Shown in pieces: positions 54,302 to 64,000 of a DNA stretch of 64,000 nucleotides; the first letter of the stretch is position 1, and every line of letters begins with the position of its first letter. The stretch spans positions 94,924,649-94,988,648 of the forward strand of contig CM019830.1 of NCBI GenBank assembly GCA_009763385.1, given 5' to 3'. Position numbers and translations under genes: made by a program. The notes beneath the pieces are model-generated. The model searched no databases and had not been told where the DNA came from. It worked only from the letters and a program-made list of their open reading frames with translations. This stretch comes from Coix lacryma-jobi var. lacryma-jobi (lineage: Eukaryota; Streptophyta; Magnoliopsida; Poales; Poaceae).

Positions 54302-57300
54302 TCAAAAGCCAAAAGAAATGACTAGCCAAAAGTAGAGCACATCCATCAGATTATGAGGAGAATCATTTTCTAGAAACTCAGACCAAAGGCTAGTGCCTAG
54401 CACTTCCTGAAAAAATAACCATGTAATTAGGTAAGTGGAGAAATATGTAAAGCAGTTGTACAGATCAGTCAAGTGTAGATCAGAATTCAAACAATAATGC
54501 AAGTTCATGAATTTTTGGTTCAGCAAAACTCTAGTGAATGGAACCATAAAATATAAATAGGTCTTAAAGTTATTACTAAATTTTAAGTTTTGGGCCAACA
54601 TCACACAACCTCATCAGCAAGGCCCACATCACACATAGCCTCATCGGCAAGACCTACATCACTACTGACCACTGTTGTCAATCCCTGATCAGGTTCAGAG
54701 CTTCAAGGACAATACATAGCTGCTCCCCACTAGCACCTTGCTGCTTAACTAGTCTTGTACCCATACATATGAGCATCATATGCTAGTTCTTAACTAGTCT
54801 TGTACCCATACATGTGAGCATCATATGCTTGTGTTCGGAGAAAAAAGGAAGTTGCTTGTGCTCTAAATTTTATTATTACCCAACCAATTCAATTTATCTA
54901 AACAACTTCTGCTTGCTAATGAGGCCCGACATATGAAAATAATTCTACTGTTCTTTAACTAAACAATTAGGTTACTTTTCAGCTTTAAAACAGTAAAAAT
55001 ATCAGTAAAAAGGTCAAGACACCTTTGTTTAGAAACAGTAACCATGGTATCAGAAAGTATAAAGAAGTTATGTAAAACTGAAATACAGTATGAATTATTG
55101 TCTAAAGCACTAGGTCTCATTCGTGCCTAATTGCGACAAATGTCTCTAACAAAAAATTTGTGCAGTCAACTATTTCTCTTAAATTTGACTGAAACATGAC
55201 GATTTCAGCAGTAAATTATCCCATCAACTAAGAGAATGTCTCAGCTGGTTTGTGCCTAACGGTAATCAGAACTCTAGTCCATTATTGTTGGTTCTTAGTT
55301 TTCCTATAGTGAGTTAAATCATTACTTGAGGATGGAACGAAATGATAGCAATTGTGTTCCAAATATATTTACAGACATACCTGCAGTGCCCTTGAGAGGT
55401 CTAGATCCCTTGTTGCACTCCTTTTTCTTGCATTCCTTTATCTATGACAAATAGGTTAATTAAGAACATTGGTCATGCATCATAGATCAAAGCAAAATGA
55501 AAATTATGTCAAGTCTAGTTTATTACTTTATTGTATGGCCATGCAATGGCCATCTTGAGAGCATTAGCCATAGTGTTCATGTCCCCATAAGTCCGAGGCA
55601 GCATAGCATCTCTTTTCATCATAACATTGACAACTACTTCACAATATTCATTCCCAAGAGGCTGGCCTCCTACCATGGTGTTTTGATTAGTTGAAATGAC
55701 TGTTCCCATAGCTGCAGCTAATTCAGATCTTAATATAGTAAATAATATCACATCCTTTCCAACCTGAAATAAATGATGGACCCATAAGAATTTTAAAGCA
55801 AGTGACATATATGAAACCAAAAAAATAATACAGGAAGACAAGAAGATTACAAGGTCATCATGAGCAAAGCGAGGAAGGCCACCACTTGTTGGTGTAGTTG
55901 TCTTGTTTATAAGTGAATGAGTTGCATCATGTCTATGGGGCAGCAAATTCTCACCAGTTCCAACCTGAAGTAAATATGCACTCATGAGGGCTGCAAAACA
56001 TGGAACACATTTAAAATCATAGAGAAACATTGCTCCAACATTGCAAGATTACATATGTATCATTTGCAAAACGATGGATGATATCATTTGTTGTGGTAGT
56101 CATGTTAATAGCTGATTGGGCTGCAACAGGCCTTTGGGGCAGCAAGATTTCTTCTGTTGCAACCTGAAATTAATGATGCACTCATGAGAATTATAAAGGA
56201 TGGAACATATTTTAAATCACAAAGAAACATTGCAGCAGCATGACAAGATTACATGTGTATCATTTGCTAAGTAAAGATGGATATCACTTGTTGGTGCAGT
56301 AGTCATGTTCATAGCTGATCGGGCTACAACATGTCTTGTTGGTGAATTAATCATGTTCACAACTGATTGGGCTACAACAGGCCTAAGGGGGGGCAAGCTC
56401 TCTTGTACTTCAACCTACAATAAACGATGCACTCATGAGAATTGTCATGTAGGGAACAAATTCACAAACAAATATTTTGTAGGGGCATAGGAAGATTACA
56501 TGTGTATCATTTGCAAAGCAAGAGAGAACTGTTGTAACGTTCATATCTGCTCCAACTGCAGCATGTCGAAGCAAGTTCTCATCCTCCTCGCCATAATGAT
56601 CATAATCTTCATCCTCTACATAATTATTATATTCATCATGCCGAGGAGAATCATTTGTCTCATCGATATTAGCTTCAGGTGTCGGAGTCTACACAAGAAT
56701 TATCAGAACAATAATATTTATTAGCTGCTACTAGTGAAATGTATGTGCACATTAAGACATGTAAAGAGATAATGTAGTTTGAGTTCCTTAGCATGTACTG
56801 TCGTGAATTAGAGCCATGTTGTGACAGGACTTCAACATTTGGTCTTCCTTGTGCCATCCTTTCCTCTTCTAATTCTATAATACGTTGCACAAGGGTTCTG
56901 TTCTTACTTTCAGCTTTCTGTCGAGCCCAAATTTCCATTTGCATCCTTGTTGACATGAGTGCTCGAAGCCCTGGGGTACCAATCTCTTGAGGAGTTGGTC
57001 CGAGACCCAAAACACGAACACGTCCTCTTGGTTCCTTTGCTCCACAAACAACAGCATACACATCACCTTCTTGAATTGTCCTATTCTTCAATTCTGGTTG
57101 AGCTTCAATAATGGCTTTCAGCTCATCCTACAAAATATGAGTAAGAAAATTGTATAGAATATATCCATATTTCATTTTTGGGGAAACATACAATCGTTCC
57201 TGCTGCCTCCCTTAATGGTACTCCATTCTTCCTTGTATGTGTATTGACGTACACTTCATCTCTTCGAGGAGGTCGTCCAAGTGCTTTAGCCTGCAAGTTT

Positions 57301-58722
57301 TATAACTATGTACCAATGAAAAAGCCTCAAAATAATTTGTAGGAGTAACATGATAGGATTTTGTACCAGTTTATAACTACAGCAAGCATGGCTGATGGTT
57401 CCAGATGTATGATGAACCTTCAAATTGGCGCGATTTGCTTTTCCTCTTTCAGTGCGAGCCTATGGTAGAAATTATTGAGATTTGCACATTCATAAGAAAG
57501 TGGGTGGAAAAGAGATATTCATGTGAACTGTTCCTTACTTGACATTCAGGAGACCTCCAAAACATAATAAGTTCATTGATGTCATCATCATTTATTTTAT
57601 TCTTAAGTATTTCCTTCATTTGTTCATCTGTTGATGTTTCATCAAAAAACTTATCTTTTAAGTTTGCCTTGTAATCCTTCCACTTCCTTGCAGCCGTATC
57701 CATAAAACATTTCTTGAGAGCCTCATCAAAATCATAGAACAACTAATTTGTCATTGAAAAGGAGCCATCAGATCATGTGGGTATTAGATTGCTATAAAAA
57801 ACTAATTAATGAGGTACAAATTGCAAAAGGGTAGATAATGTTATACCTTTAGGTCATCCCAAACTTGAAGCTTCTTTTCAAGGGGAACAACCCTCCAATC
57901 ATTAAATCGAACTGGTAGTTTCTTTCTCACTTGACAACCAATGGCACTAGCAAACTTTCTATAATTTTCTCCTACAGTTTGTCCATAACCATTGACTGTT
58001 ACTTTAATTTTAGGCAAGTCAGCTGTCCTTGAGAATATGTCAGGCATTGTGGTGATTTTCCTTCCATTCCTCTTTTGAGTACCATTGTGCAAATCTGTAC
58101 AGATGAAAACATAAATATGATTATTTTTAGAAACTATCAACATATGTTCTGAGAAATTTGTAGCAAGAAATTGCAGCAAATGTTCTCAGAAATTTAAGGA
58201 AATACAATACCTTCATTGTTACATAAGAACTCTCCAACTATTTCATAATTGGGATCATCAATAGTCTGCTCATTTGCAGTCTCATAATTATTTCTTTGTG
58301 ATCTTCGTCGCAGATTATGATGTTCAATGGCTACATCACTTGGGTTATGAGTTCTCTACAGGAAAATGAACATGACAATGTCAATTAGTATTTGTACTAT
58401 TTTATAATCATCCTGTAGAACAGCTAGACACAAATACATCAAACTGAAAACATGCAACCAAGGTAGACTATGGCAATCAGGAGGGCACAACTAGACGTTG
58501 TCCTGATACCTGCAAGTAATAGCTCCTCACAGACCACAACAATTATTGTACAAGGCTAACCTTTGCTCTTTTATTTGGTTGGGGAGGCTGTAGTGCGGCC
58601 TTCAGCTGGTGAAGACGAAGGGATTCCATCTTTTCCTTGTTTCTAGCAACTTGATCCCATCTTTGTCTCTCATACTCAGTCATGCCATCATCTTCATTAT
58701 CTCTTCCTCTTGCGCTTGACAT
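54302..58722 (-). CDS. TNPA-like CACTA protein (Transposase_24 type), multi-exon
   Basis: The start ATG is at 58722 (MSSARGRDNEDDGMTEYERQ). Exons inferred from GT/AG borders and phase: 58722-58561, 58355-58211, 58094-57847, 57742-57539, 57459-57367, 57290-57192, 57127-56759, 56688-56500, 56414-56253, 56163-56053, 55964-55851 and 55763-55527; together they keep one frame of about 711 codons. Exons 3-7 match the Ptta/En/Spm Transposase_24 pattern (RFNDWRVVPLEKKLQVWDDL, then ARKWKDYKANLKDKFFD, ALGRPPRRDEVYV), ending in a helical stretch (KNRTLVQRIIELEEERM). The protein probably binds the subterminal repeats. Exon 7's donor (GTCTTA) is weak. Further pieces at 55441-55381 and 54406-54302 look exonic but their phases do not fit, so the 3' end is unsure. 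Confidence 0.75.
55851..56688 (-). repeat. Tandemly duplicated exons in the TNPA-like gene
   Basis: Exons 8-11 share a pattern: a start like VGTGENLLPHRHDATHS or VATEEILLPQRPVAAQS, a middle with a SxxNMTT-type stretch, and an end like FANDTH before a GTAATCTT donor. The intervening introns also resemble each other (CACTCATGAGAATT words near 55980, 56177 and 56430). Confidence 0.82.
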
Positions 58723-60230
58723 TTTGTCTCCTAAAAAGGTACAAAGGAATTAGCTATCTTTTCCTTGTATAAGAAATAATACAAATTGAAGGGAACATAT
58801 TTTTCAAGTAATCAATGAGGCAATCATAGATTGCATAAATAACACTTACTTTTTAGGAACAGATGACGACGTTGGTGGAACAGATTTGCAACTTGTTGGG
58901 GTCCGGGAGCACCACGAGCAGCCTTGTCGTGTGTAGGTGAAGGTCTTATGTCAGCCTCGTTGTGGTTCGGCGCAGCAGATCCTTGTTGAGGTCAGTGCAG
59001 TAGTCACACATTGCTCAGCTCTGCTAATCATTAAGTGCATAGCTTCAGCACACATACATGTATGAAACAATACGTTGAGCGAGTTACTAATAATTGTATT
59101 AAACATAGTGATATGAACCCAGGCCCTAAAAAATTCTAATTGATATGATAAGCAAACACAATATTTGGTTAACAAAATTAATTCTCTGCAGCAACGAGCA
59201 CATCTAGAATAATAGGATGGCCAGTTTCAGCTACTAATTTGTTTGAGAGAATTATATAAGACAAATACACAATAGGATGACACAGTTTCAACTATTTTTT
59301 TATTGTCCCTTTTGTAAAAAGGTAGAATCGCAGCAAGCGGCAGAAATTAATCATTAAAAATGATTATCGGACAAGCAGAAGCAGGCATTAGAGAGGGAAG
59401 TATGTAGAACGTTGTCGATCTAGATGAGTAGGCAAGAACACTGCTCAGTGAATAAAAACAATACAACCTAGGAGGAACATCAAGCAATATAAGAATCCTT
59501 GCTAATGCCAGCTGCTGCTAGGAGACTTCTCGATCTATGTTGTGGCCCCACCCTCATCATTGTGTTTGACACGCATAAAAATAATACGCAAAGGCAGTCT
59601 GGCCTGGGAGTTTCACCGGGAACCACGAATTCCATGACCCACGAAGTCCATGACCAACGAAGAAAAAGATTTGAGCCGAAAAATTATCTCACCTCACATG
59701 CGCCTTCCTTGGTCGATGTGACTTTGTCTCGTCTTCCAGTGGATGGGCCGATATTGAAGCAGCGAGTGGCACAGATCTGGGGCTGCTGGAGCTTCGTCCC
59801 GCTTCTGGTGGGCTGGGTGGCGCTAAAGCAACGAGCGGCGCGGGGACCGGGGGAACTGCTGGTGGCGTTGGGACCTAGTGGCGAGGGCACGCGAGGCAGC
59901 GCTGTTGTGGTGGCTGTGAGGGCAGGACGAGCGGGGATTTGGGAGGGACGAGCTGGTAGGATTCGTGGAGTTTGGCCGATTGGAATCAAGGCATGGAGAG
60001 ACCGGAGAAAGAGTTGAGCATAAGGGAGATGAAAAATTGGCGGCAGCCCGCGGGAGACAGGCGGCGGCGCTTCTAAGGATTTGGGATTGGGCGAGAAGAG
60101 TCTAGGGTTTGTTATTGTACCAATGAGCTAGGCCTAAAATTTGCCCACGAACTGGGGCGCGCGGGCCGCGTGAGGTGGGGCTCCAAAATTTGCCCGCGAA
60201 CTGGGGCACGCGGGCCGCGTGAGGTGGGGC
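58723..60230 (-). other. E10 upstream region of the TNPA-like gene
   Basis: It probably holds promoter and 5' UTR. The first part is AT-rich; 59690-60230 is GC-rich with two copies of a word around AATTTGCCCGCGAACTGGGG (near 60135 and 60185). The 172-codon plus-strand frame at 59499 shows no recognisable domain. Confidence 0.55.
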
Positions 60231-60234
60231 CCAT

Positions 60235-60430
60235 TTTTTAGCGACCGACAGAATGATGGTACATCTGTTTTTAGCGACAGATAGTTCAACGTTAAATATG
60301 ATTATCTATAGCGGCAGACAATAAATCGTAAAATAAAGAATTAGCGACAGATGATCAGCGAGTTATCTATAGCGTCAGATGATCCATCGATATATATAAT
60401 TTTTAGCGTCAGATATCTGACGGTGATGTG
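60235..60430. repeat. E10 subterminal repeats, gene-5' side
   Basis: About eight copies of AGCGACAGAT / TAGCGTCAGAT words, matching those at the other end of the transposon. Confidence 0.85.
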
Positions 60431-61198
60431 GTGTTGTGGTGTAGTGTGCATGTTAATTACGATTAGGCTTTGATAAAATTTGGTGTCGTGCGGCAGATGC
60501 AGGTTTTAGATCAGTTTGATCGTGCTTGCTTGTTTGTTCCTTCTTCATGGACCCCAATTCGGTTGGTTTGCCGATTTTGGTTAAGCTTACACGAGTATCG
60601 AGCTCTTATAGATATGTTCAAATATATGCATGCTTTTAGCTTGTTATAATTAGATTGTATCATGCGATGGATTGATCTAATTATAACAAGTGGCGTAAAC
60701 TTATAGAAAGTGGTATCATGCGGTGGATTAGCTTCGCTTGAGTTTACGCTTGACGGGTTTATGAAAACTAAACGTGCGGCAGATTAGTTGGAATAGCCTA
60801 TGCATGTGTTATTTGAATAGATCTATTTTTGCAAGTTACCTGTTTATAATATCTTTAATTCATTCAAGCATGTCTTTCTTTACATACGCATTCGGCAGTT
60901 AATATGCTTCACATATTCTTTTCTCATACTTGCCGAATGACTTTATAAACATGCTTTGACAGACAGCTTCTATAGCTGTGTGCCGTCGTGATTGGCTTCT
61001 AAAGCCGTACATATGGAACTGTCTGGTCTCACCCGGCATGTTCCAGAGGTATTCTCACATTTTTATCCCTCGATGGTTTTCAGGTCAAACCGACTGGCAC
61101 GTCTCTGGATTCAACATACTCCGAGCACCCGATTGAAGCTAGCTTTTCGGCTTGCTATGTGCTTGGCGCGAGGTGTCACGTTTTGCGTCAACAGGACC

Positions 61199-61630
61199 GT
61201 ACCCGCGGACAGTCCGGGAACTCGCAGACTTGTGTTTTTCAGTGCACTTGTTCTCCCGGCTTCTTCGCTTGGTTTCTGAACTTCTCGGTTGGCCCTATAG
61301 TTCACCTAGGAACCTCTCTAGGTATCTTTGCTACTTGTTAGCATCGGTATTTAGGGACTTCTCAACGTAGGCTTCAATCTACGTTTGGGACTAGGTTTTA
61401 AGGGTCAAACTTGTTCCGGTTCTTTTAGCGTTTGGTTTGCTTTCGCTTGGTGGTGCCTCGCTGTGATCCTAGGGATCATCCACCCTCTTCCATGGATCGT
61501 GGGCATCACGGTTTCAATCGAAGTTTTTGGGGGTTGATTTGTGGGACAAAGGCCAAAGTTTCGAGAGAAATTTTTGAGCTCCCATTCACCCACCCTCTGG
61601 TCGCCTTGCTATTGCATTCTCGGTCCTTCA
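61199..61630 (+). repeat. E6 3' LTR, last piece
   Basis: It continues the LTR after the E9 TSD, from the end of the CGGAC array through CACCCACCCTCTGG to CGGTCCTTCA at 61630. GGGAG (61631-61635) follows as the right TSD of E6. Confidence 0.93.
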
Positions 61631-61635
61631 GGGAG

Positions 61636-62472
61636 AGACCTTGTTCTTCCTTTAGGGTTTGAAAATGAACAATGGGGAAGAAGAATGAGCAAGAGTGTGT
61701 GTGAGAGAGTGGGCAACCAGCTTCTATACAGGCTATGTGACCATTGAGTCGGATCTGAGCTGAACTAGATATTTCGCGTAGGGACAAGAAAATATCCAAG
61801 GAAGGGCTTGTTGTCCAACGAAATGAGCTAAACTGAGAAATAGCTGGAATATCCGGTTAGGGCCGAGAATAATTCCGAGCAAGGGCTTACTGTCCATGCG
61901 AATGAGCTCATATTGAAAATAGCTGGAATATCCGGCTAGGGGCACAAAAATATCCACCTGGAGATTCTCTGTTAGGTGCGGTTGCTACTCTTTTCTTCTC
62001 CTTTTTTTTCTTTCAAGAGCTATTTCTTCTAAAAAGATTCAAAAGAAATTTAGCACAAGAGATAGCACTTTCACAAAGATTTTTTAGGGTTAATCTCACT
62101 ACGTCACTAAGCGCTTAATTATATGCAAATGAGACTCACACTTAGTAGCACTAGATAACCATTATAATTAAAGATTTCCCCTATTTATAATACGGTTATC
62201 TAGCCGAAACCCGATCACGCACTCTAGTGCATCTTGACCGGCAAAACAAATATCCTATTTTATACCTTTGCCTTGAGCCCATAGGATATTGTTTTTTTCT
62301 CTATTCTTTTCTGAATGTGGTGAAATTTATCATCAATTTGACCATCACCATCACATTTGAGTGTCATCTAGCTCCACCTTGGTGTGAACCAACCTATCTC
62401 ATATATCACTTGGAGCAAGAGGTTAGTTCACTTAGGTTTCATCAATTATCCAAAACCAAACTAGGGTTTTCA
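61636..62472 (-). repeat. E5 LTR, PPT-proximal part
   Basis: The continuation of 24835-25745 beyond E6 and its TSD. In minus sense the LTR starts TGAAAACCCTAGTTTGG at 62472, directly after a G-rich tract. The two parts sum to 1748 bp. It includes degenerate repeats of a GAATATCCGGxTAGGG word (about 61840-61955). Confidence 0.8.
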
Positions 62473-62690
62473 ATCTCCCCCTTTTTGGTAATTGATGACA
62501 ACCTTCACAAAGATATTTATTTGAAAATTGAGTTGCCACTTTGGTAGTATTAGCTCCCCCTACATATGTGCTATAGTGTTCAGTTCATATTTGGCACATA
62601 TTGAGAACATATATGATGAATGATTGACTTTGATAAGGAAGGTTTGAGGCTTTTCCCGATTTAGTCCATAACTATCTATGCGCTTAATGT
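62473..62690 (-). other. PPT and 3' UTR remnant next to the E5 LTR
   Basis: On the minus strand AAAAAGGGGGAGAT abuts the LTR start at 62473-62486, and a second G-rich tract (AGGGGGAGCT) lies at about 62544-62553. Multiple PPTs are typical of Sirevirus 3' UTRs. The right boundary with E11 is not clear. Confidence 0.65.
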
Positions 62691-63211
62691 TTATGACTAA
62701 CCGGTGGCATTGAGTTGTGGTGTTTCTGTGTTGGTGTGCGTGTGCAATATGTGTCTCTTGGCTGTGTTGATGTGCAGGTGTTGAGCTCGGATACAGTGGT
62801 CGATGGCGAGGTGAAGGTCAAGTAGAGACGTGCCGTGTCGACGGACCGGGAGCGGTGAAGGATGGGCGTGCCGTGCGGCGGACGTGTCATGCCAAAGTAC
62901 CTAGAGCGGTGAAGGGCGGACGTGAGGCTTGGACTGACGGACCAGAGGGCCGGAGGACCAGCTGTGGTAGCTGGCACGTGGCGTCGGCGAGCGAGAGCAC
63001 ATGGGGATGTGCTATGCATCGGCCGAGTCGGGACGAAGACGATGGCGTCGTGGCACATGGCGAGAGATCGGACACGGGCTTGCGTGCGGCGCAAGTGCCG
63101 TCGGCCGAGTCAAGAGGGAAGGCGAAGGCGTTGTGCCCGGCGTGGAGGCTGGACATGCATCGGCATCGGTGCCGGTGGTCGGGGTGTGCGAATCACATCC
63201 CGTCTGCGCAC
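62690..63211 (+). repeat. E11: truncated Copia/Sirevirus LTR (E1-like U3)
   Basis: From about 62745 it follows the U3 of E1 in the opposite orientation (CTGTGTTGATGTGCAGGTGT at about 62762, GTGAAGGTCAAGTAG, then GGTGTGCGAATCACATCCCG near 63182). Similarity ends at about 63211, before the hairpin array. The exact start between 62550 and 62745 could not be fixed. Confidence 0.7.
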
Positions 63212-64000
63212 CTGGCTACAAGACCCAGTCGCCACCCTTCTCTCCATCTCGAAAACCCTACACCGCAGCCGCCTCCATCCGAGCCCTCCCCTTGTTCTTT
63301 CGCTCGCCCAGCAGCGCAACCAGAGCCGCCGCCTCCATTGCCGAGCTCGGCAGAAGCTCGAGTTCCCCCTCCAGAGCTTGCCACCGCCCACCCTCCGCCC
63401 TCCATCGAGCTCTCAGAGCCACGCCGCGTCCAGGAGTCTCTTCCCAGGGCGAAACCGAGCCGGGGGTGCTGTCGTCTCCTCTTCGCCGACGTCCCGATCC
63501 GCGAAGCACCACCGCCATCGTCGCTCGCATCAACCGAACCTCCTTCGGCCGCGCGGATCCCCTCGGTGAGATTGCCAACTCCCCCGCTCTCTTTCCCACC
63601 TTTCGCCGTGATCCCTAGCGACTCGTAGGTCCCATCCAAGTCCACCAGAGCTCGCGGCAATGTCCGCCGCCGCGCTCTGGGTGCCCACCGCCGTGCACAA
63701 CACCGCCGCGAATGCTCCCCGCACCCTAGTGCCATCCATTTTGTTTTCTACGGCCACGATTAGATCCACCATCCAATCGGTATACACCGAGCTCACCACG
63801 CCATGGGCTCGGTCCACCTTGGCCTCGTCAGCAGGTTCACGCGACACGTGGTGCACCCAACCGATCCCCTCGCGCCACCTGTCGCCACGCGGCGCACACG
63901 TCGGCCGCTGCGCTGACCGCACCGATCCGCCGATAGTTTTGCAAAAGAGACCCCATCTTCTTTGAAATCAAACCCGCACTCCACACCTCCCTGCTCATTG
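63212..64000. other. Unassigned GC-rich sequence
   Basis: Base composition changes sharply. The stretch starts with CTCGAAAACCCTACACCG-like sequence (a telo-box-like AAACCCTA near 63250), followed by runs of CCGCC/GCCGCC. Several overlapping frames are open on both strands, as expected for GC-rich DNA; none shows a domain I recognise. It could be the 5' end of a captured host gene or the leader of another retroelement. Confidence 0.4.

Larger units (their letters stand above)
53695..60446 (-). mobile_element. E10: CACTA (En/Spm) DNA transposon
   Basis: The ends are perfect 18-bp terminal inverted repeats, CACTACACCACAACACCA (53695-53712) and its complement (60429-60446), with the 3-bp TSD TGC (53692-53694, 60447-60449). 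Subterminal repeats (AGCGACAGAT, TTTAGCGTCAGAT and variants) occupy about 53715-53990 and 60235-60430. One TNPA-like gene is on the minus strand. No TNPD-type catalytic transposase (about 1000 residues in the family) is visible, so E10 is probably non-autonomous. Confidence 0.96.
48183..61193 (+). mobile_element. E9: non-coding LTR retrotransposon carrying E10
   Basis: LTRs of 1870 bp at 48183-50052 and 52569-61193; the second is also 1870 bp when the 6752-bp CACTA element and its 3-bp TSD are removed. The TSD is GGACC (48178-48182, 61194-61198). The PBS is at 50060. The interior of 2.5 kb has no gene, so E9 is non-autonomous. The PBS type is known from Gypsy elements of the Tat/Grande kind (from memory, not checked). 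Confidence 0.94.
52569..61193 (+). repeat. E9 3' LTR, split by E10
   Basis: It consists of 52569-53694 and 60450-61193. The break is at TTCATGC/ATGTTAAT, the same site as 49300-49315 in the 5' LTR, with TGC duplicated. It ends GCGTCAACA followed by GGACC. Confidence 0.94.
25746..61630 (+). mobile_element. E6: decayed Copia/Sirevirus, split by E7, E8 and E9
   Basis: The 5' LTR is 25746-27786. The 3' LTR is in three pieces (44515-44940, 46982-48182, 61199-61630; sum 2059 bp against 2041 bp). GGGAG stands at 25741-25745 and again at 61631-61635, proving one insertion. Gag and pol are present but carry stops and single-base deletions. By eye the first 385 bases of the two LTRs differ at about 20 sites, so E6 is much older than E2. 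Removing E7-E10 gives an element of about 11.6 kb, close to E2. Confidence 0.94.

Noticed and set aside
59499..60017. A 172-codon plus-strand frame in E10
   Set aside because: GC-rich sequence upstream of the TNPA-like gene; open on both strands, no recognisable domain.
62855..63628. A 257-codon plus-strand frame across the E11/GC-rich junction
   Set aside because: It joins an LTR fragment with unrelated GC-rich DNA and overlaps other long frames; probably chance.

Overview
The window is a block of nested transposable elements from a large, repeat-rich plant genome, most likely a panicoid grass (inferred from grass-type Copia/Sirevirus elements whose long LTRs carry CGGAC palindromes, Athila/Tat-type Gypsy elements and a CACTA transposon). 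I see no rRNA, tRNA, CRISPR or convincing host gene. I label the elements E1-E11. Nearly every boundary is fixed by TG...CA LTR ends, a primer-binding site (PBS), a polypurine tract (PPT) or a matching target-site duplication (TSD).

Left part (1-23721), innermost to outermost: E2 (4267-16211, +) is a complete, very young Copia/Sirevirus with 2.13-kb LTRs, TSD ACGGA, an intact gag and a pol broken only near the RT/RNase H boundary. It sits inside the gag of E1 (1-20885, -), an older Copia/Sirevirus with many nonsense codons whose 3' LTR lies off the left edge. E1 sits inside the gag of E3 (20886-23476, -), an Athila/Tat-type Gypsy. E3 cuts E4 (23477-23721, -), an LTR fragment of a Copia element. 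E4 sits in the gag of E5 (-), a further Sirevirus.

Right part: E5's LTR (24835-25745 plus 61636-62472) is split by E6 (25746-61630, +, TSD GGGAG), a decayed Copia/Sirevirus related to E1. E6 was hit by E7 (32509-41779, TSD CGGCT), a 9.3-kb LTR element without coding capacity; by E8 (44941-46976, TSD GTTTC), a solo LTR; and by E9 (48183-61193, TSD GGACC), another non-coding LTR element. E9's 3' LTR carries E10 (53695-60446, TSD TGC), a CACTA DNA transposon with a multi-exon TNPA-like gene on the minus strand. E5's LTR is followed on the right by PPT-like sequence, then by a truncated Copia LTR (E11) and 0.8 kb of unassigned GC-rich DNA.

The most striking unexplained structure is in the non-coding parts of the elements. 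Sirevirus LTRs carry arrays of six or seven hairpins whose stems change in a compensatory way, followed by arrays of CGGAC-centred palindromes. The Sirevirus 3' UTRs carry a tandem module in which a near copy of the LTR-end/PBS sequence is followed by a covarying hairpin. The leader of E7 and the LTR of E3 carry further covarying stems or palindromes. This suggests selection on nucleic-acid structure rather than on protein.
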